NCBI GenBank assembly: GCA_041687015.1
Contig: JAWLCT010000014.1
Coordinates: forward strand, 8,479 to 72,478
DNA from: JALOAT01 sp041687015
Lineage (GTDB): Bacteria > Pseudomonadota > Gammaproteobacteria > Thiohalomonadales > Thiohalomonadaceae
Direction: 5' to 3'
Length of the DNA: 64,000 bases
Both the position numbers and the translations under genes were made by a program. Positions 43,253 to 53,268 of this stretch are shown here, one piece after another. Below the pieces are notes generated by a model. The model did no database searches. It was not told the origin of the DNA and saw only the letters and a program-made list of their open reading frames with translations. How positions within the stretch are numbered: the first letter of the stretch is position 1; each line of letters opens with the position of its first letter.

Positions 43253-44167
43253 TCATTCGTCAGGGGGTTGCCAGGGCATGCGGTGTACCACCCGGATGGT
43301 CTGTGGGGTTTCCGGTTGCAATGTGGTGTGTTCGATGCCGTAGGTATCGTGCAGCAAGCGATTGAGTGTGGCGAGGGTGTTCTGCCACTGGTGTAGATCA
43401 TCAAGCACCACGTGTGCCGAGAGCGCCACCTTCCCCGACGACAATTCCCAGATGTGCAGGTCGTGCACCGACTCGACGTGTGCCACACGTGCCATGGCCA
43501 GTCCCACGCTGGGGAGATCGATGTGCAGCGGCACCCCTTCCATCACCACATGCAGGCTCTCACGCACCAGATGCAGCGTGGAATAAAGGATCAGCAGACA
43601 CACGAACACGGCCAGTATGGGATCGATTGGCGTCCAGCCCGTGAAAAAGATCACTGCCCCGGCCGCGAGTGCCGCGACCGAACCGAGCAGATCGCCCATC
43701 ACATGCAGCAGGGCGGCACGCACGTTGAGCGTGCTTTCGCCGCGCGCGAGTAACCAGGCCACGAAGCCGTTGACCAGCAAGCCCGTACCGGCAACGAGCA
43801 TCAACCCACCGGCACGTACGGAGGTCGGCGCATTGAGCCGTTCCCAGGCCTCGGCCGCAATCACCGCAATGACCACGAACATGAACAGCGCATTGATCAT
43901 CGCCGCAACGACCTCGGCGCGCCCGAAGCCGTAAGAGTGCCGTTCGGAAGGCGGGCGCCTGGCGAGCCAGGCGGCGGTGGCCGCCAGTCCCAGGGCGAAA
44001 GCGTCGGTCAGCATATGCCCGGCATCACTCAACAGCGCAAGCGAACCGGACCACAATCCGCCGACGACCTCTACTGCGGCGTAGCCGAGTGTCAGCGCCA
44101 GCGCATAACGCAGCCGTTTGCGGCCGGCACTTGCATGCGAGTGATGGTGAGCGTGATCTGCCGACAT
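43253..44167 (-). CDS. Cation diffusion facilitator (Zn/Co/Cd efflux), ZitB/CzcD-like
   Basis: 304-aa inner-membrane proton-metal antiporter. A His-rich N-terminus (HAHHHSHAS), six predicted helices, and the metal motifs SDAGHMLTDAFALG in TM2 and LLHVMGDLLGS in TM5 (HxxxD twice) point to Zn2+ selectivity. The C-terminal cytoplasmic domain includes HDLHIWELSSGKVALSAHVV. The ATG at 44167 is preferred over an upstream frame extension. It is monocistronic, between a nitroreductase and moaC. Confidence 0.93.
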   Translation of the reverse strand: MSADHAHHHSHASAGRKRLRYALALTLGYAAVEVVGGLWSGSLALLSDAGHMLTDAFALGLAATAAWLARRPPSERHSYGFGRAEVVAAMINALFMFVVIAVIAAEAWERLNAPTSVRAGGLMLVAGTGLLVNGFVAWLLARGESTLNVRAALLHVMGDLLGSVAALAAGAVIFFTGWTPIDPILAVFVCLLILYSTLHLVRESLHVVMEGVPLHIDLPSVGLAMARVAHVESVHDLHIWELSSGKVALSAHVVLDDLHQWQNTLATLNRLLHDTYGIEHTTLQPETPQTIRVVHRMPWQPPDE

Positions 44168-44236
44168 GACGAAAGTGTACCGCGCGTCAGTGCGCCCTTT
44201 CGAAACCGCTGCTGGCACGCGCTGTGCGGCAGTACA

Positions 44237-44713
44237 CTAGTCCGCTTTCCAGTGTCCCGATTTGCCGCCCGCTTTCTCCAGGAGTCGCACACCCTCCATG
44301 ACCATGCCGCGATCGACTGCCTTGCACATGTCGTAGATGGTGAGCAGTGCAACCTGCACCGCCGTGAGCGCTTCCATTTCGACACCGGTATTCCCCACGG
44401 TTTCGGCGGTGACACGGCAGTGCACGGCCGACTGCGCGGGTTCCGGGGTGAGTGTCACCTCGACGTGGGTGAGAGCGATGGGGTGACACAGTGGGATCAG
44501 GTCTGCGGTGCGCTTCGCCGCCATGATCCCGGCGATCCGCGCTACCCCCAGCACGTCACCCTTTTTATGGCTACCTTGTTGAATTAGAGACAAGGTTTCG
44601 GGGCGCATGATGATGCGGCCTTCCGCAATAGCGACACGCCGCGTGGCGGATTTGGCGCCGACGTCTACCATGTGGGCTTCGCCGGCACTGTTGAAATGGG
44701 TAAGTTCGGCCAT
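44237..44713 (-). CDS. moaC: Cyclic pyranopterin monophosphate synthase MoaC
   Basis: 158-aa enzyme of molybdenum cofactor synthesis acting with MoaA. Family sequence: MVDVGAKSATRRVAIAEGRI, KKGDVLGVARIAGIMAAKRT, DLIPLCHPIALTHVEV and MEALTAVQVALLTIYDMCKA. The ATG at 44713 gives the standard length. Divergent from moaDE across 71 bp that must hold both promoters; moaA and moeA are not in the window. Confidence 0.96.
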   Translation of the reverse strand: MAELTHFNSAGEAHMVDVGAKSATRRVAIAEGRIIMRPETLSLIQQGSHKKGDVLGVARIAGIMAAKRTADLIPLCHPIALTHVEVTLTPEPAQSAVHCRVTAETVGNTGVEMEALTAVQVALLTIYDMCKAVDRGMVMEGVRLLEKAGGKSGHWKAD

Positions 44714-44784
44714 GGGTCCGCGTTGGTGGCAAGGGCGCTTCATGATAGGCTCGCCCGAAAATCGCTGCAAACCGGACCCAGCTC

Positions 44785-45024
44785 ATGGCGATCACAGTGA
44801 AATTCTTTGCCAGCCTGCGCGAGCGTGTCGGTGTGGAGATGACCACCCGCCCTTACCGCGATGGCCTGACGCCGGCGGATCTCTGGCGCGACGTGTTACC
44901 CGACACACCCATCCCGGGCAATGTACTGGTTGCCGTGAACATGGATTACGCCACGCCCGATCGTGTGCTCACCGACGGCGACGAAGTGGCGTTCTTTCCG
45001 CCGGTGACCGGAGGGGCCGCGTGA
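44785..45024 (+). CDS. moaD: Molybdopterin synthase sulfur-carrier subunit MoaD with C-terminal Ala-Ala extension
   Basis: 79-aa ubiquitin-fold sulfur carrier (ITVKFFASLRERVGVE to EVAFFPPVTGG). MoaD normally ends exactly in Gly-Gly, which is adenylated and thiocarboxylated. Here the codons at 45001-45024 read Pro-Val-Thr-Gly-Gly-Ala-Ala-stop, so two alanines follow the Gly-Gly. Either a protease trims the tail or the carrier is atypical. Its stop overlaps the moaE GTG by four bases. Confidence 0.93.
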   Translation: MAITVKFFASLRERVGVEMTTRPYRDGLTPADLWRDVLPDTPIPGNVLVAVNMDYATPDRVLTDGDEVAFFPPVTGGAA

Positions 45025-45458
45025 AAATCGATGTGACGCCGGTACCTTTCGAGCCTTGGGCGCTTGTGCGCCTGCACGAGCAGGCGCTGGCCTCCCGGGC
45101 TAAAGTGGGTGCGTGTGCGGTTTTCGTGGGGACCATGCGCGATATCAATGAAGGCGACGAGGTGCGCGCCATGACCCTCGAACATTACCCGGGCATGACC
45201 GAACGCCACCTCACCCGCATTGCCGAAGAAGCAGAGCAGCGCTGGGGCTTGCAGGACGTGCTGGTAGTGCATCGGGTGGGACAATTGCTTCCGGCCGACC
45301 CCATCGTGTTGGTGGCAGTCTGGGCCGGTCATCGTCGCGAGGCCTTCGAGGCCTGCCGCTTCATCATGGAAGACCTGAAATCGAAAGCGCCGTTCTGGAA
45401 AAAGGAACAACTGGACGCGGGTGAACGTTGGGTCGAGCACAACACGCCTGGCCACTGA
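45021..45458 (+). CDS. moaE: Molybdopterin synthase catalytic subunit MoaE
   Basis: 145-aa partner of MoaD, converting cPMP into molybdopterin. GTG start at 45021 overlapping moaD (GTGA). Family motifs: ACAVFVGTMRDINEGDEVRA, LEHYPGMTERHL, HRVGQLLPADPIVLVAVWAG, HRREAFEACRFIMEDLKSKA and PFWKKEQ with the conserved Lys pair near the active site. Confidence 0.95.
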   Translation: MKIDVTPVPFEPWALVRLHEQALASRAKVGACAVFVGTMRDINEGDEVRAMTLEHYPGMTERHLTRIAEEAEQRWGLQDVLVVHRVGQLLPADPIVLVAVWAGHRREAFEACRFIMEDLKSKAPFWKKEQLDAGERWVEHNTPGH

Positions 45459-45473
45459 AAGGGAGCAAACGTT

Positions 45474-45869
45474 ATGACGCATCTCACCGAAGCGCAGCTC
45501 GCAGAGCTCAAGCAGGCGCTGCTGGATGCGCGCCAACAACTGCGCAATGAAATTCGCGACGAACTGATTCGCTCGGACGACGAGCGCTATGGCGACCTGG
45601 CGGGCCAGGTGCATGATCCCGCCGATGAATCGGTGGCCGATCTGCTGGTGGATACCAATATCGCGGCAGTGAGCCGCTACATTGCCGAGTTGCGTGAGAT
45701 TGAGGCCGCCCTGGAGCGCATGGACATGGGTAGCTACGGCCTGTGTGAGGAGTGCGACGGAGAGATTCCGTATGAGCGCCTCAAAGTGCAGCCGGCGGCA
45801 CGCCGCGATGTGGAGCACCAGGCCCGCCACGAGCAGGCCTTCGGCGAGGCCAAGAAACCGCGCATGTAA
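45474..45869 (+). CDS. DksA/TraR-family protein with half a zinc finger
   Basis: 131-aa RNA polymerase secondary-channel type protein: N-terminal coiled-coil (LTEAQLAELKQALLDARQQL) with Asp/acid tip region and C-terminal zinc-finger region. The first pair is intact, Cys91-x2-Cys94 in GLCEECDGEIPYERLK, but the positions of the third and fourth Cys (112 and 115, exactly 17 residues on) are Asp and His (RRDVEHQ). Zinc binding may persist with mixed ligands or be lost. It is a paralogue rather than housekeeping DksA. It follows moaE by 15 bp, but the link may be chance. Confidence 0.85.
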   Translation: MTHLTEAQLAELKQALLDARQQLRNEIRDELIRSDDERYGDLAGQVHDPADESVADLLVDTNIAAVSRYIAELREIEAALERMDMGSYGLCEECDGEIPYERLKVQPAARRDVEHQARHEQAFGEAKKPRM

Positions 45870-45883
45870 GGTGCTGTGCCGGT

Positions 45884-45920
45884 AAACGAAAAGGGGAGGC
45901 TCAGCCTCCCCTTTTCGTTT
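45884..45920. terminator. Bidirectional terminator between the dksA-like gene and ppa
   Basis: Perfect 18-bp stem AAACGAAAAGGGGAGGCT / AGCCTCCCCTTTTCGTTT with a one-base centre; arms carry A4 and T4 runs, so it works for both converging genes. Confidence 0.92.
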
Positions 45921-45935
45921 CGGCACGCCTGCGGA

Positions 45936-46487
45936 TCAGAAGCAGGGCTTCTCGGGCGCCGCCTTGTAGCGTTCGATGCTCTGCAGGATTTCCTGCTTGG
46001 CCTCTTCCGCGCCGACCCAGCCGTCAATCTTCACCCACTTGCCTTGCTCCAGATCCTTGTAGTGCTCGAAGAAGTGCGCGATCTGGCTGAGCAGCAGCTT
46101 GGGCATGTCCTCGGGGCCCTTAATGTGGGCATACATGCCGTTGGACAGCTTGTCGATGGGCACCGCGAGCACCTTGGCGTCGGTGCCGGACTCGTCGGTC
46201 ATCTTGAGCATGGCCACGGCGCGGCAGCGCATCACCGAGCCGCTGATCACCGGAATGGGCGTGACCACCAGCACGTCCACCGGATCGCCGTCTTCGGACA
46301 GGGTATGCGGGATATAGCCGTAGTTGCACGGATAGTGCATGGCCGTGCCCATGAAGCGATCCACGAACATGGCCCCGGTCTCCTTGTCGACCTCGTATTT
46401 CACGGGGTCGCTGTGGGCCGGGATCTCGATAATCACGTTGACGTCGTTCGGGACGTCCTTACCGGTGCTGACGCGGTCAAGGTTCAT
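45936..46487 (-). CDS. ppa: Inorganic pyrophosphatase (family I)
   Basis: 183-aa cytosolic enzyme hydrolysing PPi. Signature IEIPAHSDPVKYEVDKETGA, the catalytic GDPVDVLVV, and GYIPHTLSEDGDPVDVLVVT with the acidic metal ligands; the C-terminal part has KWVKIDGWVGAEEAKQEI. Start at 46487, MNLDRVSTGKD. It lies next to the membrane pyrophosphatase and PPi-phosphofructokinase on the same strand, so PPi flux is managed by several adjacent genes. Confidence 0.96.
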   Translation of the reverse strand: MNLDRVSTGKDVPNDVNVIIEIPAHSDPVKYEVDKETGAMFVDRFMGTAMHYPCNYGYIPHTLSEDGDPVDVLVVTPIPVISGSVMRCRAVAMLKMTDESGTDAKVLAVPIDKLSNGMYAHIKGPEDMPKLLLSQIAHFFEHYKDLEQGKWVKIDGWVGAEEAKQEILQSIERYKAAPEKPCF

Positions 46488-46583
46488 CGAAGTAAAGATG
46501 CTCCCAAGAGGGTTCGTTAGAAAAAGCTGGCAATTATAGCGAGACAGGGGCTGCGGGGCGAGGATCGCGGGCCTGGAGGGGGA

Positions 46584-46601
46584 GAAAAGCAGGAACCACG
46601 G
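46584..46601. repeat. Left arm of CCACGG-type inverted repeat, interrupted by gap
   Basis: GAAAAGCAGGAACCACGG reproduces the outer arm seen at 22.09 kb (AAAAGCATTAACCACGG) and directly abuts the run of N. The gap is therefore probably an unresolved copy of this hairpin element. Confidence 0.75.
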
Positions 46602-46701
46602 NNNNNNNNNNNNNNNNNNNNNNNNNNNNNNNNNNNNNNNNNNNNNNNNNNNNNNNNNNNNNNNNNNNNNNNNNNNNNNNNNNNNNNNNNNNNNNNNNNN
46701 N
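46602..46701. other. Assembly gap (100 N)
   Basis: Exactly 100 N, a conventional placeholder of unknown true length. It removes the 3' end of the membrane pyrophosphatase gene and any right arm of the repeat next to it. Confidence 0.95.
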
Positions 46702-48617
<1,916 letters not shown>

Positions 48618-48710
48618 ACTTCCTCCCATTTCGTCCTTTTGAACGTTTGTTGTGTCTTCTTCTCGTCAAGGCTCCGTGAACAGTGGGGCAAGCCCCTTAC
48701 GTCTATCTGC

Positions 48711-49973
48711 TTACTTCTTCTCGAACGGCCCCAGCTTCTTCTCCACCATGATGTTCTTGAGTTTCACGTATTGGGGAAGTCCGTTCTTGTACGGTGGATA
48801 GTCCTCTCCTTTTATAAGCGGGGCAAGATACGTGCGACACGCGGCGGTAATCCCGAACCCATCCCGGGTGATGAAGCTGCGCGGTAACTTCTTCTCTTTA
48901 TTGGCCACATCGCTCAATTTGGCCTCGCCGATGCTCCAACGGTAGGGCTGGTCCGATTTGCGGATGATGGCCGGCATGACCGCGTTTTTGCCGGCCAGCG
49001 CGAACTCCACCGCCGCCTTGCCCACGGCATAGGCCTGGGTCACGTCCGTGGCCGAGGCGATATGACGTGCGGCCCGCTGCAGATAGTCCGCCACCGCCCA
49101 GTGGTATTTCAGATTCAGGTGTTCGCGCACGATCCCGGCAATCACCGGCGCAACACCGCCCAATTGGGCATGGCCGAACGCATCGCGCATGCCGGTTTCG
49201 GAGAGGAAGCGCCCGTCTTTGCCGCGCACGCCTTCAGAGACGACCACGGCGCAATAACCGTGCTTCCTTACCGTGTCTTCCACCTTGGCCAGGAAGCGTT
49301 CCTGATCGAATTCCAACTCGGGGAACAGAATGATGTGCGGCGCATCACCCTCTTCTTCGGCTGCGAGCCCGGCCGCCGCGGCAATCCAGCCCGCGTGACG
49401 GCCCATCACTTCGAGCACGAACACCTTGGTCGAGGTGGCGGACATCGAGGCCACATCGAACCCCGCTTCGCGGATCGATACGGCAACGTACTTGGCAACG
49501 GACCCGAAACCCGGGCAGGTATCGGTGATGGGCAGATCGTTGTCCACCGTCTTGGGGACGTGAATGGCCTGAACGGGATAGCCCAGACTGGACGCCAGCT
49601 GCGACACCTTCAGGCAGGTGTCCGCGGAATCGCCGCCACCGTTATAGAAGAAGTAGCCGATACGGTGTGCCCGAAACACCTCGATGAGGCGTTCGTATTC
49701 TGCACGGTTCTCCTCCAGTCCCTTGAGCTTGTAGCGGGCCGAACCGAAGGCGCCGGCAGGCGTGTGGCGCAGCCCGGCGATGGTACGGGCGGATTCCCGC
49801 GAGGTATCGATGAGGTCCTCATGAAGCGCGCCAAGGATGCCGTTGCGCCCGGCATACAGCTTGCCGATGCGGTCCTTGCGCGCGCGCGCGGTCTCGATGA
49901 CCCCGCACGCACTTGCATTGATGACGGCAGTGACCCCGCCGGACTGCGCATAAAAGGCGTTCATCTTGGCCAT
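48711..49973 (-). CDS. pfp: Pyrophosphate-dependent 6-phosphofructokinase
   Basis: 420-aa enzyme using PPi in place of ATP, reversible, so serves glycolysis and gluconeogenesis or the Calvin cycle. The nucleotide site is NGGGDSADTC and the next motif PKTVDND keeps the Lys (141) of PPi-type enzymes instead of the Gly of ATP-type; MGRHAGWIAAAAGLA is also typical. Methanotroph relatives can phosphorylate sedoheptulose-7-phosphate. It is directly upstream of hppA, 93 bp away, an arrangement known from Methylococcus-like bacteria. Confidence 0.93.
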   Translation of the reverse strand: MAKMNAFYAQSGGVTAVINASACGVIETARARKDRIGKLYAGRNGILGALHEDLIDTSRESARTIAGLRHTPAGAFGSARYKLKGLEENRAEYERLIEVFRAHRIGYFFYNGGGDSADTCLKVSQLASSLGYPVQAIHVPKTVDNDLPITDTCPGFGSVAKYVAVSIREAGFDVASMSATSTKVFVLEVMGRHAGWIAAAAGLAAEEEGDAPHIILFPELEFDQERFLAKVEDTVRKHGYCAVVVSEGVRGKDGRFLSETGMRDAFGHAQLGGVAPVIAGIVREHLNLKYHWAVADYLQRAARHIASATDVTQAYAVGKAAVEFALAGKNAVMPAIIRKSDQPYRWSIGEAKLSDVANKEKKLPRSFITRDGFGITAACRTYLAPLIKGEDYPPYKNGLPQYVKLKNIMVEKKLGPFEKK

Positions 49974-50315
49974 GGTTCCCTTGCCTCCTCGCCGAGGGTG
50001 GAGATGCGCCCCGTCCGCGCGCGGACGGTCCGAACATCGCTACCTAACCACATTCCCGTGCGCCGAAATTACAATCATCCGTCCAATGCGAGACCGTGAT
50101 CGCGTTCATCGCAAGTCATACGACTTGCAGCTATAGACACGCTGCGTACTATGAGGCATCCTCGCACGCGCACTAATGCCGTAGCCTCATTGACTTGTTT
50201 GTGACTCTCAGATTAGCTTAATCGCAATGTGCCTACCGTCGTCACAGGGCAGTTGCATTGAGCGGGCGACGGGATATCGGGAGCAAAAAATAGGGCACTT
50301 TGGAGAACACCGAAC
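49974..50315. other. 342-bp divergent intergenic region between pfp and adk
   Basis: Holds both promoters. Distinct features are an 18-bp perfect palindrome CCGTCCGCGCGCGGACGG at 50011-50028 near the pfp start, and a shorter AAGTCATACGACTT palindrome near 50113. The middle is less GC-rich than flanking genes. No tRNA or small gene recognised. Confidence 0.5.
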
Positions 50316-51994
50316 ATGAGAATCGTACTGCTCGGCGCACCGGGGTCCGGGAAAGGGACGCAGGCGAAGCTGCTGGTGGAGAAGTACAAGGTCCCACAGA
50401 TCTCCACGGGTGATCTGCTGAGGGCGGCGGTGGCAGCAGGCACCCCCCTCGGATTGCGGGCCAAGGAAGCCATGGATGCGGGCCAGTTGGTCAGCGATGA
50501 GATCGTCCTCGGCATCATCCGCGAACGCCTCGCCGAACCGGACGCCAACAACGGGTTCATCCTCGACGGATTTCCCCGCAACATTCCCCAGGCCGAAGCC
50601 CTCGACGCCATGCTGCAGTCGGTGGGCATGCCGCTCCAGGCCGCCATCCTTATCGATGTGGACTTCGATGTCCTCATGCAGCGCCTGACCGGGCGTCGTA
50701 CCTGCGCCTCCTGCGGGCAGGTCTACAACATCTACACGTCGCCGCCGCAGCTGGATGACCGCTGCGACAAATGCGGAGGCGACCTGCGCCACCGCGCGGA
50801 CGACAACGAGGAAACCATCGGCAACCGTCTGCGGGTCTACACCGCCCAGACCGCCCCGCTGGTCGAATATTTCCGCTCCCAAGGCAAACTCCATACCGTC
50901 GATGGTGTGGGCGAAATCGATGACATCTTCGCGCAAGTCGATGCCATCGTCGCCTCACTGCCCGCCGGCCTTGCGGAGCCGCAACCGGCTGAACCGAAGG
51001 TGCCGACCGTGAAGAAGGCAGCTGCGGTGAAGAAGACCACACCTGAGAAGAAGCCAGAGGAGAAAGCAAAGGTGAGCAACGTGGGCGCGGGTGAAGAAAT
51101 GGCTGCCACGGCCGAGCAGGCCCAGGCCGCCGAAACGAAGGCAGTCGCCAAAAAGGCGCCTGCCAAACGCAAGGCGAAAAAGGCGGCTCCCAAGAAGGCG
51201 GCGGCTGCCAAGAAAGCAGCACCGAAGAAGGGTGCCGTGAAGAAGGCGGCTGCCAAGAAGGCAGCGCCCAAGAAGAAGGCGGCTGCGAAGAAGGCGGCAC
51301 CGAAGAAGGCCGCCGCCAAGAAGGCAGCACCGAAAAAAGCTGTGAAGAAGGCTGCACCGAAGAAGGCCGTGAAGAAGAAGGTCGCTGCCAAGAAAGCCGC
51401 GCCGAAGAAGGCTGCACCGAAAAAGGCCGTGAAGAAGAAGGTCGCTGCCAAAAAAGCCGCACCGAAGAAGGCCGCACCGAAGAAGGCCGNNNNNNNNNNN
51501 NNNNNNNNNNNNNNNNNNNNNNNNNNNNNNNNNNNNNNNNNNNNNNNNNNNNNNNNNNNNNNNNNNNNNNNNNNNNNNNNNNNNNNNNNGCCGCACCGAA
51601 GAAGGCCGCACCGAAGAAGGCCGTGAAGAAGAAGGTCGCTGCCAAGAAAGCCGCACCGAAGCGGGCTGCTGCCAAGAAAGCTGCACCGAAGCGGGCTGCT
51701 GCCAAGAAGGCTGCACCGAAGCGGGCTGCTGCCAAGAAAGCCGCACCGAAGCGGGCTGCTGCCAAGAAAGCCGCGCCAAAGCGGGCTGCTGCCAAGAAGG
51801 CCGCACCGAAGCGGGCTGCTGCCAAGAAGGCCGCACCGAAGCGGGCTGCTGCCAAGAAAGCCGCGCCGAAGCGGGCTGCTGCCAAGAAAGCCGCACCGAA
51901 GCGGGCTGCTGCCAAGAAGGCCGCACCGAAGAAGGCGCCTGCCAAGCGTGCTGTTGCGAAGAAGGCTGTCGCCAAGGCTGCCAAGCGCCGCTGA
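50316..51994 (+). CDS. adk: Adenylate kinase fused to a long Ala/Lys-rich histone H1-like tail, spanning an assembly gap
   Basis: Residues 1-214 are a complete long-form adenylate kinase: P-loop GAPGSGKGTQ, STGDLLRAAV, DGFPRNIPQA, a zinc-type lid with Cys130/Cys133 and Cys150/Cys153, and RADDNEETIGNRL. From about residue 218 the frame continues without a stop into a tail of KKAAPKKAA-like repeats reaching the gap, and the 134 residues after it end AVAKKAVAKAAKRR before the stop at 51994. The two sides are not in the same frame across 100 N, as expected for a placeholder gap. The tail is at least 300 residues of strongly basic, DNA-binding-like sequence. An internal GTG at 51072 may give the tail separately. 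If the gap hides a frameshift, these could be two genes. Confidence 0.85.
51490..51589. other. Assembly gap (100 N) inside the repeat tail
   Basis: Placeholder of unknown length between near-identical GCACCGAAGAAGGCC-type repeats; the repeats themselves explain the failed assembly. Confidence 0.95.
51650..51930 (+). repeat. Nine exact-period 30-bp tandem repeats in the adk tail
   Basis: The unit encodes AAPKRAAAKK. GCGGGCTGCTGCC recurs at 51661, 51691, 51721, 51751, 51781, 51811, 51841, 51871 and 51901, each exactly 30 bp apart, with few synonymous changes. Earlier tail repeats are 27-30 bp variants with KK in place of KR. Confidence 0.95.
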
Positions 51995-52104
51995 ATGACG
52001 CTTGGCCATACCCCGCTCGCACGTGGGCGGGGTGGCATCTCCGGGGGCGGGTCAGACAGCCCGCCCGGCCTGCTCTCCTGCAGGTCAGCGTTTCCTCGGG
52101 TGGG

Positions 52105-53244
52105 TCAGCGCCGCGGTTGGCTGCGGCGCTCCATCCACAGATCCAATGCACCCCACGCCCATTCCTGGAATCTGGCCCAGCGCGAGCGCTTCGCCCAATC
52201 GGACAGGGTGATCTCCAGGCTTTCCTCGAAGTCCTTCTCGAACAGCGCCTGCACGCCCGCGGCGAAACCCGCGTCGGCAATCTCCTGGTTGGCCTCCAGG
52301 TTCCAACGGAAATTCCAGCGGTCCACATTACTTGACCCGATGGACACCCAGTTGTCGCACAACTGCACCTTGGCATGCAGGAAACGCGGCTGGTATTCGT
52401 AGATACGCACACCCGCGCGCAGCAGGTGGCCGTAAAAGCGACGCCCCGCGTGCCGCACGGCGGGATGATCGGTATAGGGCCCCGCGAGCAGCAGGCGCAC
52501 ATCCACGCCCGAGCGTGCTGCCTGGCGCAGGGCCCGCCGCAGGCGGCGCGCCGGGATGAAGTAGGCCGTCGCAATCCACACCCGTCGCTCGGCGGCACGC
52601 ACACGCTTGAGCAGCGCACCCTTGATCTCGGTCCGCTGCAAGCCGGCGCTAATCGCCACCCGGCCCACCTGGAGCCCCGCCTGACGGTGGAGCGCTGTCG
52701 GCAAGGTCAGGGCATGCCGTGACCAGAGATTCCAGGTGCGTGCGAAACTGAGTTGCCAGTCCGCCACCACCGGGCCTTCGATACGCACTGCGGTGTCGTG
52801 CCAGGGCTGGCCTTCGGCCGGCGCAAAGGCGTCCGTCAGGCCCATGCCGCCGACGAACGCGAGGCTGCCGTCGACGACGAGCAGCTTGCGGTGATTGCGA
52901 AACAGGTTGTGACGCACACCGGTGAAGCGCAACGGGTTGTAGTAGGTGAGGTGGATACCTGCGTCGCGCAGGCGCTGCCGATCCCGCCGTGACAGCGCAA
53001 GACAGCCGAAGTCATCCAGCAAGAGGTAAACGGCCACGCCGCGCGCAGCGGCGGCGCTCAGGGCATCGATGAAGCGATTGGCCACCGCGCCCGACTCGAA
53101 CAGATAGACCTCGAGCAACACCGTTTCGCGCGCCTGCGCGATCGCCGCCAGCATGGGTGGGAAAAATGCCGGGCCGTCCACCAGCAACTCGAAGCGGTTG
53201 CCTGCACGCCAGGGAAAACGGTGGGGCAGTTGCTTGAATTCCAT
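52105..53244 (-). CDS. Cardiolipin synthase-like phospholipase D protein (ClsB type)
   Basis: 379-aa PLD-superfamily enzyme with two HKD motifs: His118-Lys120-Asp125 in NHRKLLVVDGS and His290-Lys292-Asp297 in HAKVQLCDNW. No N-terminal membrane helices, as in ClsB, which makes cardiolipin from phosphatidylglycerol. The N-terminal LLEVYLFESGAVANRFIDAL is family-typical. The start codon at 53244 lies 24 bp after rnd, so both may be co-transcribed. Confidence 0.92.
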   Translation of the reverse strand: MEFKQLPHRFPWRAGNRFELLVDGPAFFPPMLAAIAQARETVLLEVYLFESGAVANRFIDALSAAAARGVAVYLLLDDFGCLALSRRDRQRLRDAGIHLTYYNPLRFTGVRHNLFRNHRKLLVVDGSLAFVGGMGLTDAFAPAEGQPWHDTAVRIEGPVVADWQLSFARTWNLWSRHALTLPTALHRQAGLQVGRVAISAGLQRTEIKGALLKRVRAAERRVWIATAYFIPARRLRRALRQAARSGVDVRLLLAGPYTDHPAVRHAGRRFYGHLLRAGVRIYEYQPRFLHAKVQLCDNWVSIGSSNVDRWNFRWNLEANQEIADAGFAAGVQALFEKDFEESLEITLSDWAKRSRWARFQEWAWGALDLWMERRSQPRR

Positions 53245-53268
53245 TTTTCGACAAGCCGCCGCTGCTGG

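Noticed and set aside
51600..51950. CRISPR-like regularly spaced 30-bp repeats
   Set aside because: The units are directly adjacent with no spacers, are coding and keep an Ala/Lys-rich frame to a stop; no cas genes are nearby.
50674..52619. Several long minus-strand open frames through the adk tail
   Set aside because: They exist only because the tandem repeat lacks stops in all frames, and they read through the run of N.
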